Shown here: piece by piece, positions 30,221 to 39,901 of the stretch
Numbering within the stretch: the first letter of the stretch is position 1
How the letters are laid out: the number at the start of each line of letters is the position of its first letter
From: Cyanophora paradoxa
Taxonomy: Eukaryota > Glaucocystophyceae > Cyanophorales > Cyanophoraceae
NCBI GenBank assembly: GCA_004431415.1
Contig: QPMI01000643.1
Location: forward strand, 93,496 to 157,495
Direction of reading: 5' to 3'
Length of the DNA stretch: 64,000 bases
Notes under the pieces: generated by a model
What the model was told of the DNA's origin: nothing
The model's database searches: none
What the model saw: only the letters and a program-made list of their open reading frames with translations
Program-made: the position numbers and the translations under genes

Positions 30221-33200
30221 TTAATTAAAAGGAACAGAATTAATACCATCTGGTAAGATGTATCTCTTTGCATCAAAGCAGTTTAGGGCAACCCTTCTAC
30301 TCACAGTGTCTATTATTGTGTGATCTGCCCTTCTTTTCTGCTTTGCAGTCACAGTCTTGCTGATACCTGCAAATAAACACTGCTTAAAATCATTAAATTG
30401 GAGTTCCTCAGTTGAAGTCCCAGAGAGCTTACTCCTCTCAATCTCAGCAGTTCTGAAACTGTAAACTTTGGCTCTCAGACCCACATACTCCAATATAGCA
30501 GAACCTGGCATTTCATTTTTGTATTTACCTGGGGTCATTCTTGAATCACCTCCAAGGTCCAAAGAATAAGCAATATTCTCTATATCTTTTGCAATGGTCT
30601 TAGATTCAATATATAGACAGAAGGAGTCAGTATCATGGAATAGTAACTTTGCTTTTGTCCATTGGGACCTTACAGTATCATAGAAGAACTGGTAATTATG
30701 CAGTTTGGCTGCATCCAAAACATAAGCCCCAATTGCAACAGGCTTATCTAGTTTCACATGCTTTGTGTAAAACTCAAAGGCAACTGCTTTTTCGTTTATG
30801 GGGCTTGTTGATTTCACCAATGGGGAGGCTGCATATTTCATAAATAGTTTCTCACTGTTTGCAATCTTAACCACAGATCTACCTCTGCAAGATTCAATGC
30901 ATTTCCCATAGATTGAATTATTCATGAGCTTGTAGAAATCAGCCTCGAATTTATTCACTGCTTTCCTTCTCATGTCAGTATTCAGCTCAATATAGGGTTT
31001 CATTACAGGAGCCACAGTAAATGATAGGACCCTGTGAACTTTCTTTAATTTCACCCCTTTGTCCAACAGATATTGCAGAAGAGGCTCAGAAATCACATAG
31101 TTTGTCACAGAACCAAAGGTTGCAGTTAGCTTAGGGGTCTTATCAAGCTCTTCTCCTGAAAGATCTAATAGGCTCTTTTGATATTGTGATAATTCGGCAT
31201 AATCTATTATTTTCTTGTTAATAATTAGGGGAAATCACTGTGATCTAGAAACAGCCTAATTGGGTAATCCAGATCAACTTCTAGGAAACTGGATCTGTTA
31301 TCTTGTGGGTTGAATTCGGTCTCCCATCTAAAATCACCAACTGGAATTGGCTGACTCAAACAGTAGCCATACAAGTTGTTAGCATCAAACAGCATAATGT
31401 GGGAGTTTTCACCATCAGCCTCAGCATACCTACAAGGCATTGTTGCAAAGCCACCCCTGATTCCCCTCTCAACAAATTCGTATTGCTCTACATCACTTAT
31501 AAGCTCTATTTTTGCCTTGGTGGTCCTTAACATAGCATCCCAAGATAACCCAGGGGCAGATACATAATGAACTGGGTCAAGTCCATATACTGAGTGTGAA
31601 AGCCTTCTAAAAGCCTGGAATTTGTTCATTAACTCATCTACATCAGCAGCTCCAAAATCCATGAAATTGCTTGCATCAATGAACTTGTAAAGACCCCATT
31701 GCAATGACAGGTATTGATCAAAGTTTTTCGAAAGGATTTCGATTCGCTTTTTATCACCCATGCCTGCTATTTTTCTGAAAATGAATGTCCCACAGTCATC
31801 CATTTGGTCAACAACCACTGCTACTTTTGTTTGCTTTGAGATTCTCCTATGGAGATTGCAGTTTCTGCATGCAGGTGCAATGTAATTACCTGTGTGGTGA
31901 TCATGATCCCTGCATTTGAAGTTCTCCTTAGTGAACCTCTCACTGCAAAGGTAACATTGTTTGGTAGCTCTGTAAATTGCTTTCTGCTCATCTGTGAGTT
32001 CATTCATAGGAATATTGGTGAACAGGAAATCGATCAGCTCTCTTGCTTTGATTTCCAAGCATTCAAACAGACCTCCCATTGGATCCTGACCCTCAAATCG
32101 AAAATCTTGAACATCTTCCCCAGTGACTACTCTAAGGTTCACTGCTGAGACTTCCCGCTTGGATTTCGATGCATCAATGGGGATGCTTCTATGTTCAATC
32201 TTGCAGTAAACCACAACAGGAAGCCACACAGTTTTCCTGAGGTTTTTCAGTCCAAACTCTATGGTGGTCTCAGGTTTAGGGGTGATTCCCTTTGAGAGTC
32301 TCCAATCAATGCATCTGTTTGAGTCCACATGAGCAGTGAGTTTAGCCTCAGACCTGAATCGAGATAAGCATGTATCACAGTAGTGTAACTTTTGATCCTT
32401 GGTTTTATCAAGGGCAACTCTGAGAAGTCTTGAAAGGGACATGATTGTAATATAGTGACCATTCCCTTCATCATCATGAATGAGCATGAGATTAATCTTT
32501 TGCTTTCTGCCTGGGTTGCTGGATTGATGCAGTGGATATATAACATCTCCATCCATTCCAAAGATGTTTATGCTAATGCCTGCATTTTGAGCTTCGAATT
32601 TATCAATGATTTCAGCATCACAAGGAACAGGGAATGGGATATTGTCGAAATTGAGAGCCAAAGGATTGTATGTGGTTGGTGAGTATTTCCATTTGCGATA
32701 TTGTGTAAGCTCACTTCTCTTGTGGGAATTTACATCTTTCCTATGGATCCATGCCAAAATGGCATTTTCAAAGCAAGAATCATCAATATTTCGAATATTC
32801 ACTGTGGCTCTCTTGGCTGCAATTGATTCTGGTGTTTTAACATAGCAGCCACCAGTTGGGGCATAACTCATAATAGCAACTCTTAGCATTTCGATTCTCT
32901 CCAATCGATAGCTATCAACAACATTCATCTGTTCCTGACACATTTGGGCTGCTTTATTCAGCTCAGTTCGAATATTTCTCGATTTGGTTAATACAAAATA
33001 ATCGCTGTAAATGTATTTCGATATCCAAACCTGTGGATTGCTGACTTTTACGAACTTGCAGATAAACGACAAGCGAACTTTGATTGCCCTGAATTGATCC
33101 AGACTATCTCTTAAACGTTTTGGTAGAGAGGTTGCAATTCTATCTAAATATTCAATCACATCTACCACAACTTCCCTTCTGGCTCTGTATGTGAGCCAGC

Positions 33201-33465
33201 GATATAATTCATTCATGGCTGTTCCATCTTCTGCCTCTGGTTCTATTTGCCTCAGGCGATCGAGTTCATCAAGAGTCTCAACTTTGTCATAGAGGTTATT
33301 GGCTTTTCTGGTTAATTTTGCTAAAGTGGGTCTGCCCCTTGAAATAAATCCGATTTCCCGGTCATATTCAGCCTCTGTGATTTCATGGGCTGCATACAGT
33401 GTTCCCAGTAATCCCATAAGTTCCCATTTCTTCTCTCTAATGAGTCTGTTGCTAATTCGGGGCAT
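30221..33465 (-). CDS. Protein-primed family-B DNA polymerase (Polinton type) with endonuclease VII-like module; one frame break
   Basis: It replicates the linear genome, using a protein primer at the TIR ends. Two open frames (31225-33465 and 30221-31224) form one gene of about 1,081 aa. In order: an N-terminal region; a C2H2-type finger (CDTCLSRFRSEAKLTAH); a CYLCSERF...CRDHDHHTG...CRNCN endonuclease VII/HNH-like zinc module; polymerase motif A (FDANNLYGYCLSQP), motif B (KLMNNSIYGKC) and motif C (HDTDSF). The frame shifts by -1 at GGGG 31228-31231 (CCCC on the coding strand), between motifs A and B; one extra C restores it. Exonuclease positions look eroded: YCKIE in place of YADFE, and DQMDDCGTF where HNxxxYD is expected. 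The divergent gene at 33575 shares the upstream region. Confidence 0.88.
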
Positions 33466-33533
33466 AGTTCCTAACTTGTTCCTACTAAAAGGGGAGGTTT
33501 TAAATGGGGAATTCTGAACACAAAATTTGATGA

Positions 33534-33574
33534 AAACTACTTAAAGAAATATCTTCTATATATATAAAAGGACA
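33534..33574 (+). promoter_or_regulatory. Promoter-like motif before the 33575 gene
   Basis: ACTACTTAAAGAAATATCTT followed by CTATATATATAAAAG ends just before the ATG. The same string, with two or three changes, precedes the primase-helicase gene (34857-34894), and a looser version precedes 34447. Confidence 0.7.
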
Positions 33575-34390
33575 ATGGCAGAGAAGAAATCGTATTGCCT
33601 GGAAAAGCTCAAAGCGGCTTTAATGTTGCTTTGTGGATCTGATAACTTCAATGATTATGTTGCTCTTGGAAGTAACAGGAAACCGCTCCCTCTTTGGGCA
33701 AAGCTTGCAAAATATGGATTAAGTGACTATGACCTGCCTCCAGAGTCTGAGCATTGCGCCTGTGATCATCCAATTAAAGAGCAATGCTATATTCTGCATG
33801 TTAATAAAAAGATTGTGGTCATTGTTGGGAATTGCTGCATTTTACGATTTATTCCAAAGGGTGCCAGAGGTCAAGATATATGTGAAAGATGTGGAGATCG
33901 GCATAAAAACCGAAAGGATAATTTCTGTAATAAGTGCAGAATCGCTTTAAAGCAAGAAGAACTGGAAAGAAAAAGAGAACTTGAAAAACAAGAGGAAGCT
34001 CGAAAGAGGCAGCTTGAATTAGAAGAAAGAGAGCGAAAACAGAGAGAATTAGAACAAGAAAGAGCAAGGAATAAACATGCAGTTAATCTTTTCCTGATTT
34101 GGTGCAACCAATTTATTCCGAAAATGGATAATCTTCGCAGAGATGATATAGAGAGGTTCAGAGAGGGCAGATCTGCATTGATTGAAATGTATGCAGGACT
34201 CAGTACAACAAATACATTGGTTGCTGGGTTTCAGGTGCCATATCTCAAAAAGGATATTGCAAAAGGACTAGATTGCAGATGGAATAAGGACAAGAAAACA
34301 TGGGAGACCTTGGAAATCGAACCATTTGTAGCATTGCTAGGTAAGCATTTCAAACTAATGTATATTGAGCGATTTGGACAAAGAGGTTAG
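33575..34390 (+). CDS. Cys/His-rich zinc-binding protein with coiled coil, unknown function
   Basis: The family is not recognised. The protein has 271 aa. Residues about 50-130 are rich in paired cysteines and histidines (EHCACDHPI, EQCYI, GNCCILRF, CERCGDRHKNRKDNFCNKCR), suggesting two zinc sites. A strongly charged Glu/Arg/Lys coiled coil follows (about 128-170: EELERKRELEKQEEARKR), then a mixed C-terminal domain (AGFQVPYLKKDIAKGLDCRWNKDKKTWE) that may be a compact nucleic-acid or nucleotide-binding fold. It lies divergent from the polymerase and has the same promoter motif as the primase-helicase, so a role in replication or early expression is a reasonable inference, not shown. Confidence 0.75.
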   Translation: MAEKKSYCLEKLKAALMLLCGSDNFNDYVALGSNRKPLPLWAKLAKYGLSDYDLPPESEHCACDHPIKEQCYILHVNKKIVVIVGNCCILRFIPKGARGQDICERCGDRHKNRKDNFCNKCRIALKQEELERKRELEKQEEARKRQLELEERERKQRELEQERARNKHAVNLFLIWCNQFIPKMDNLRRDDIERFREGRSALIEMYAGLSTTNTLVAGFQVPYLKKDIAKGLDCRWNKDKKTWETLEIEPFVALLGKHFKLMYIERFGQRG

Positions 34391-34396
34391 AGAACA

Positions 34397-34446
34397 AAAA
34401 ATGATTTAAAGAATTCTCTATATATATTAAGAGAGACAGAGGAAAA
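34397..34446 (+). promoter_or_regulatory. Promoter-like motif before the 34447 gene
   Basis: ATTTAAAGAATTCTCTATAT followed by ATATTAAGAGA. It is a diverged copy of the motif before 33575 and 34913 at the same distance from its start codon. Confidence 0.55.
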
Positions 34447-34701
34447 ATGCCACTCAGTGAAGCCCAGAAGAGAGCTATGAAGAGATATCAGCAAACTGAA
34501 AAAGGTAAGGCTAAAATCAAAAAGTTTAACGAAAAAATAGCCACACAGCTAAGAGATCTATATAACAATGATGATACTTATAGAGCCATGAAAATAGCCA
34601 GTTCATGTCAGCGAAAGTATGCAGCCAATGCAGTCTGCTTTGTCAAGTATTTGTATGATGTCCCTTACTCAAATCGAGGGAGAAAATCGAAACATGTCTA
34701 A
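34447..34701 (+). CDS. Small basic hypothetical protein (84 aa)
   Basis: Not recognised. The protein is very basic, starts MPLSEAQKRAMKRYQQTEKG and ends SNRGRKSKHV. The N-terminal half is predicted helical with Lys/Arg on one face, and the tail is an RGRKSK cluster, so DNA or RNA binding is plausible. It has its own promoter-like motif and sits between the zinc-protein and primase-helicase genes, all on the plus strand. Confidence 0.6.
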   Translation: MPLSEAQKRAMKRYQQTEKGKAKIKKFNEKIATQLRDLYNNDDTYRAMKIASSCQRKYAANAVCFVKYLYDVPYSNRGRKSKHV

Positions 34702-34912
34702 ATTATTTTTCCCAGCATATTACTAGGCTGGGATATGCTGTTTATTCGCTGAAATACTACTTTATCGTTTTTGTATCTGAACCACTCGATATATCATGTG
34801 GATAAATTTCGTAGGGATACTTTCTCGATTTCCAACAAAAAATGATTGGGGGACCCAAAACTACTTAAAGAAAAATCTTCTATATATATAAAAGGGACCC
34901 CGATCGCTGAAA
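34702..34912 (+). promoter_or_regulatory. Intergenic region with promoter-like motif of the primase-helicase gene
   Basis: After a GC-richer hairpin just past the previous stop (CCCAGC...GCTGGG, about 34711-34733, a possible terminator), the motif ACTACTTAAAGAAAAATCTT then CTATATATATAAAAG occurs at 34860-34894, about 20 bp before the ATG at 34913. Confidence 0.65.
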
Positions 34913-37239
34913 ATGAACGCCAAACAGACTAAATCGCTCAAATCGCTCGCTAACTGGCTCAGATCTGATGAGGATCTAGCCAAAAACATGATTATCCCAG
35001 TGAAACCTGACAGCAAAGACCCTGTTTTCAAGCATAAGGGAGGTGCTTGGTCCTGGGAAAAGTATGAGGAAGCGCTGGCAACTAATCAGTATGTATCTTG
35101 GGGCATTCTGCTCTCAGACAACATGATGGTTATTGACTTTGATGATGAGGAGGACTTTGAGAAATTCCGAGATATGTTTCCTGATGACTTTGATGCCAAT
35201 CAGCCCATGGCAAAAACTAAAAAAGGCTATCATGTCTACTTCAAACGACCTGAGGAGTTCACTAAACTCAAAATTACCGATAAGGCTCCAGGCTTTAAAG
35301 GCTTTGAAAAGGTTGACCTGAAAACAATCACTGGAACTGGAACTTCTGGATTAATTAATGTTTGTCCCAGTGTCAACAAGACCTGGGTAATTGCTCCATG
35401 GGATGATACCTGTGATTTCAATGAGCCTACTGATGAGTTTAAAAAGTGGATTGCAGAGAACTATATCTATAAGAGTGAGTATACTGCTAGTGCTAGCTCA
35501 AATGATGAACTGGAAAAGAGTATTCTTAAAGAGCTGGTGGATATGGGCTTTATGCATCCCAATATAATCTCTAAAACTGAACTTGGCTTTAGCTTTGATG
35601 CTGCTAATAAGGGACTCAATTGCCCATGCTGCAATGGTTCCCATGAATCGAATAACTGGTATGTTATGAAAGCCAAAGGAGAAGATAAAAAGTATATTGT
35701 GTCCAGCTACAGTGGCAATTGCAAAAAACGATTTATCTTCATTGGAATGCAATCTGATATCTTCAATCTCATTGATAAATCCGCTGGCTCTGGAGGCGCT
35801 CATTATGATGTCAGTCTTGTGTGCAAAGAGGTCCTACAACACACTTGGAGATACTCCAAAAAGTCATGGTTCAAACTCAATACTGATACTGGGATTTGGG
35901 AGCATGATGACACAAACCAAAAGATTTACCTAGACATTAGTTGCCTTGTTGTCCCTCAATACCTTGGCAGGGCTGTGCATTATAGTCAAAGAGCTTTGAA
36001 GGATGAAGAGAATAGAACAGCTTTCGAAGAGAAATCGAAAACATTAATTTCTATTGCCAAAAATCTTAAACAATCAGGATATCGCAAATCCCTTCTGACT
36101 GATCTGCTCCCTCTGCTAAATGATGATGAGTTTTACGAGAAGATTGATACAGTTCCATATGTAATTGGATTCGATAATGGTGTATTTGATCTGACAACTA
36201 TGACTTTCAGAAAGGGTAAACTGGAAGACATGGTGAGCAAGAGTGTGGGTTATGATTATACTGAGAATGTAGACCCCAAGAAAGTGGAGCATCTCAATCA
36301 GATTTATAGAGAGATTGTAGATGATCCAGCAGAGCGAAACTATCTTCTGGCATCTATTGCAATTGCTTTGAGTGGATCAACAAAATCACAGAAGTTCTAC
36401 ATGTGGACTGGTGCTGGTGCTAATGGTAAATCACTTGTTCAGGAATACTGCAAACAGATATCTGGGGCTTATTACAGCCCTCTCGAAATATCCTATTGGA
36501 CCAAACCTAAGAAGAACTCATCAGATGCTACCCCTGAACTTGCCAAACTCCTGGGAAAGCGACTTGTATTCAGTAATGAGGCTGAAGATGGTGATAAACT
36601 GCAAATCTCCAAAATTAAGGAGGTCACAGGTGGAAATGAAATGACTGTGAGAGCCTTGTTCAAAGATCCAGTTATCCTTACTCCAATGTTTCAAGTCTAC
36701 ATTACAACCAATGACAATTTGACTATAAACAAACCAGACTTTGCAATTCAAAGAAGGCTTTCATACCAGAGATTTAACAATATTTTCAGAGAGAAGCCAG
36801 AAGCTGGTCAAAAGAAAGCTGACCCAACTCTGTTCACACTTCTACACAATGATGATGAGTATAAGATGGCTCACATGAAGATATTACTGGATATGTGGAA
36901 GAACAAAGAGGTTGAAGAGATCTTAAGAAATCCCCTCAATCGATTATTGAACAAGGGATAAACTTTATAGCTGAAAATGATAAGATTGGTGAATGGCTTA
37001 GGGATAATTTCGAAGTAACCCACAATGCAAACGACTTTGTTTCGAGTGATACCATTTACAAATCATACAGAAGTGTCGATGATAAAGTTGAATGTGTTTC
37101 TGTGATGAAGAGAGTAAGGGAAATCTTCAATGTGAAATCAGAGGTTAAAAGAATTCAGGGAACCAGAGCAAGGGGCTACATTGGACTTCGAAAGATAACA
37201 AGGGTTCAAGAAGACAATGGAGAGGATGTCGAATATTAA
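34913..37239 (+). CDS. D5-like primase-superfamily 3 helicase; one frame break
   Basis: It unwinds DNA and probably primes replication. The combined length is about 775 aa. The N-terminal PrimPol-like domain has VIDFDDEEDF and the HVYFKR segment. A zinc site follows (CPCCNGSH...NCKKRF, around 232-265). The SF3 helicase core has Walker A GAGANGKS (about residue 500), a Walker B-type segment (KRLVFSNEAEDG) and motif C (FQVYITTNDNL). The first open frame stops at 36959-36961, but the -1 frame continues without interruption to 37239 with a D5-like C-terminus (INFIAENDKIGEWLRDNF). The break maps to about 36926-36935, at AAATCCCC; one extra A or C restores the frame. Many protein-primed elements lack such a helicase, so its presence beside the polymerase is notable. 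Confidence 0.88.
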
Positions 37240-37299
37240 ACAAAACGATTTATGATTGAAATGTATATGTAATTTTATAGCCTTACTGGAAATGGTGTT

Positions 37300-37396
37300 G
37301 TTCACAGGTGTCACAGGTCCATCCCATCTAGGGGGCTATAAAACGAAAAATGACCAGGGGACGATAAAAACCTGTGAACACCTGTGACACCTATCG
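37300..37396. repeat. Internal copy of the TTCACAGGTGTCACAGGT palindrome
   Basis: TTCACAGGTGTCACAGGT and, about 50 bp on, ACCTGTGAACACCTGTGACA form a stem like those in the TIRs, but with a different loop (CTAGGGGGCTATAAAACG). It lies between the helicase gene and the small gene at 37459. Confidence 0.8.
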
Positions 37397-37458
37397 AAAA
37401 AGACCAAAATTTGACAAGAATACTTAAGGCTTACTTGATTGTGTATAGTGAAGACAAA

Positions 37459-37680
37459 ATGGCAAAGGCTCTTGAAGAGATGACCATGACTGAGTTAGAT
37501 AAATGCATTCAACATGGAGATATTGGGGCATATATCGAAATGTCAGAAAGATTGATAGGTTACAATTTGTATGCAGCAAAACCAAAGAGGAATAGATCAG
37601 TGAATATTCACATTACAGTCTCAGTGTCTGAGAATGCAAACAAAAAACAACAAAAGCATATTTACAAAAGTTATCTGTGA
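37459..37680 (+). CDS. Small hypothetical protein (73 aa)
   Basis: Not recognised. I take the ATG at 37459 (MAKALEEMTMTELDKCIQHG) instead of an upstream GTG that lies inside the palindrome. ATACTTAAGG about 30 bp before the ATG resembles the first half of the early promoter motif. The protein is helical at the N-terminus and then has a Lys/Asn-rich tail ending HIYKSYL. Confidence 0.5.
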   Translation: MAKALEEMTMTELDKCIQHGDIGAYIEMSERLIGYNLYAAKPKRNRSVNIHITVSVSENANKKQQKHIYKSYL

Positions 37681-37767
37681 CTTGATTGCAAGTATAAAGC
37701 CAATTCCTTTGTATATAGTTTTATAGCTGCCTCAGTAGCATACTGAGACCGCTTTTTCTCGATTATC

Positions 37768-38013
37768 TTATAGACCTGGGGGTCCATTGCTACTTTCAGT
37801 TGGCAAATAATATTTAATCGGTCTCCCTCTGGGTCTCTGCTCCTCTTTTTGGGCTTTTCTGCGATAATAGGATGCCAGGGCTTGTTGTTTCTTATACTCT
37901 CTATATGCTGGGTCATCTCTATATCGTTTCTGCATTGCCAGAATGTGTCTTATAGACCCCTCAGTAACAGGTTCATCACTGGTAAACTCGATTAAACTAA
38001 TAGTGTCCTCCAT
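37768..38013 (-). CDS. Small basic protein with AT-hook-like motif, possibly frame-broken
   Basis: Not recognised. As read it has 81 aa, with a Lys/Arg/Tyr-rich helix (KQQALASYYRRKAQKEE) and RPRGRPIKY, which resembles an AT-hook. It stops just after a C5 run (37779-37783, GGGGG on the plus strand). In another frame an acidic/basic helix continues to 37671. Removing one C, or adding two, would join them into about 113 aa, which would then slightly overlap the convergent gene ending at 37680. Its start overlaps the end of the 37997 gene by 17 bp. Confidence 0.5.
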   Translation of the reverse strand: MEDTISLIEFTSDEPVTEGSIRHILAMQKRYRDDPAYREYKKQQALASYYRRKAQKEEQRPRGRPIKYYLPTESSNGPPGL

Positions 38014-39025
38014 TTATATTCCCAGAGAAAACGTTTTCTGCTGGCAGAGAACTTCTCCTTGGATACTCCTGTTGCTCATATGTATACTCTGTGGGGTCTG
38101 CTGGCATTGACTCCACAGAAACTGTTGATCTCCTTCTCTCTCTTGCTTCTGAGGCATTATCCTCAGTATCTGACATCTCAAACTCTATTGTTGTGTCACA
38201 GCATCCACTGTGGCAATTGCTCACCACATGCAGACTGAGCATCTCAATAAACTTTCGTATTATATCCATGTCTCTAATAAAACAGAGAAAATTAAAGCCA
38301 AACTCGTCTTTTATATACTGTTGGGCTACTCCCTTTTCTACTTCAGCTTTGGTGGCACCAGGTTCAATAGTTCCCTTCTGGGTCTTTGTTTTCATTTCAT
38401 CTACTGCCTGCTCATCGATTTGGTTCTCTTTCTTAGCAATAAACTGTTTATCTGGGACACCAGTAATTCCCATTTTATAAACTTCCTTTCGAAGCATCTC
38501 CTTGAGCTTGGCTCTCTCTTTCTTCTCAGTAACATACTGCTCCAAGGCACTTGATTTAGCTTCCAAGTCTTTGAGTTTAGCAGTCATCTCATCCCATTGA
38601 GCCTTGGGAATTCGATGTATATTTTGAGTGGGAGCAGTTTTATATGTGACTTCACCAGCCATAGACTGGATTACCTTGTCTGATTCCTTACTAAGACCTT
38701 CACCTTTGCGAGCCAGTGAAAGATCTTGCAAGCCTAGACCTTTATCATCAGCAGCACCAATAATTCGCCTGGCACCCTCAGCAACAGCTTTCATTTTTGA
38801 GGCTTCAGGTGAGATGTTGAGTTGGTCACTGGTTGAAGCCTGTGGGGCTTTGTCATCGACTGATTCCTCATAGGCAGCATTAAGAGGGTCCTCTTCTTGC
38901 TGTGAGGGCTTCACCTCATTCATACCATTGAATTTCATTGGTTCAGTATTAATGGATCCATTGTTTCCACCACCTGAATAGCCAACAGCCCCAGCTGGGA
39001 TCCCTATCTTTCGTTTGGGAGGCAT
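37997..39025 (-). CDS. Hypothetical virion-associated protein (342 aa)
   Basis: No family recognised. The N-terminus is basic then Gly/Asn-rich (MPPKRKIGIPAGAVGYSGGG). The middle has a predicted coiled coil (LKDLEAKSSALEQYVTEKKE). A Cys-containing hydrophobic segment (FNFLCFIRDMDIIRKFIEM...CHSGCC) and an acidic, Ser-rich tail (EFEMSDTEDNASEARERRRS) follow. It lies directly upstream, in transcription order, of the 37768 gene and next to the packaging ATPase and capsid genes on the same strand. A structural or scaffold role is inferred from position only. Confidence 0.65.
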   Translation of the reverse strand: MPPKRKIGIPAGAVGYSGGGNNGSINTEPMKFNGMNEVKPSQQEEDPLNAAYEESVDDKAPQASTSDQLNISPEASKMKAVAEGARRIIGAADDKGLGLQDLSLARKGEGLSKESDKVIQSMAGEVTYKTAPTQNIHRIPKAQWDEMTAKLKDLEAKSSALEQYVTEKKERAKLKEMLRKEVYKMGITGVPDKQFIAKKENQIDEQAVDEMKTKTQKGTIEPGATKAEVEKGVAQQYIKDEFGFNFLCFIRDMDIIRKFIEMLSLHVVSNCHSGCCDTTIEFEMSDTEDNASEARERRRSTVSVESMPADPTEYTYEQQEYPRRSSLPAENVFSGNINGGHY

Positions 39026-39053
39026 TGTATCTTTATTAGAATGAGAGATAATT

Positions 39054-39836
39054 TTATAAACCGCGTTTATATCGCATCAATTTATTGCTATGGACTTGGC
39101 TTTTCACTTCTTTAGGGGCTTCCTCTTTCTCTGGTGGTTTCAGTTCATCTTCTTTCTTCTTGGGCTTCCTGTGGAAGCGAGGAAAATCGAAATCTCCAAC
39201 TAAATCGGCTTTATCAACATAGTAGCCCACATTATACTTGAAAGATGTATAAACAAGGAATTGATATGAGTGGACATACTCTTCAAACAGTTGATAGAAA
39301 TCTTCTTTGCGAGGAAAAGTCGAAAACTCCTCTGCAAATGCTTCCAGCTCTTTTTGATTGCTTGCACAAACCATAATTACTATATCACTATTGCAGCGAA
39401 TAACACTTGCGACCTTTCTTAATTTTTGGGAAATAGTTATAATTGATATATTGACATGTCTGCCACGAACATAAAGCATTCCCACTGTTTTATCTCGACT
39501 GAGATCCAGCTGGTCATTTTCTATCATATCCTCTAAAATCACCAGCATATGGTTAAGTTCTTCTCCTTTCTCCCTTTTTGCCTCTCTTTCTTTTATAATT
39601 TTCGACATGTATTGGGGATCCCATGCACCCAGTTGAACAGTAGCAGCTTTGTCCCAGAAATGTGAGAATGAGGTAGCGGATATAATAAGGGTTGTATCAA
39701 TCTTTTTGGCATCATGCAGCTGTTTCAAATAATATTTTACGGCTTCAGTTTTTCCGCATCCACTTTTACCTAGTATGAGTAGTCTGAAAGGGGGTTCTAT
39801 CATTTCACCAGCATTAAATTCTTCCAGATCTTGCAT
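39054..39836 (-). CDS. A32-like genome-packaging ATPase
   Basis: It drives DNA into the capsid (FtsK/HerA-type). The protein has 260 aa. Walker A is LGKSGCGKTEA (about residues 27-37) and Walker B is MLVILEDMI (about 99-107); a sensor-like ISIITISQKLRKV (about 130-142) follows. The C-terminus is Lys/Glu/Pro-rich with a basic end (KLMRYKRGL). Length and motif spacing suit the A32-like ATPases of Polintons, PLVs and virophages. It sits on the minus strand beside the major capsid gene, the usual morphogenesis cluster. Confidence 0.88.
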   Translation of the reverse strand: MQDLEEFNAGEMIEPPFRLLILGKSGCGKTEAVKYYLKQLHDAKKIDTTLIISATSFSHFWDKAATVQLGAWDPQYMSKIIKEREAKREKGEELNHMLVILEDMIENDQLDLSRDKTVGMLYVRGRHVNISIITISQKLRKVASVIRCNSDIVIMVCASNQKELEAFAEEFSTFPRKEDFYQLFEEYVHSYQFLVYTSFKYNVGYYVDKADLVGDFDFPRFHRKPKKKEDELKPPEKEEAPKEVKSQVHSNKLMRYKRGL

Positions 39837-39901
39837 TGTTGTATATCTTTCTAAATAAGTACAGATAAAAATAATGCAGAGAGACTGAATATCGTCACAA
39901 T

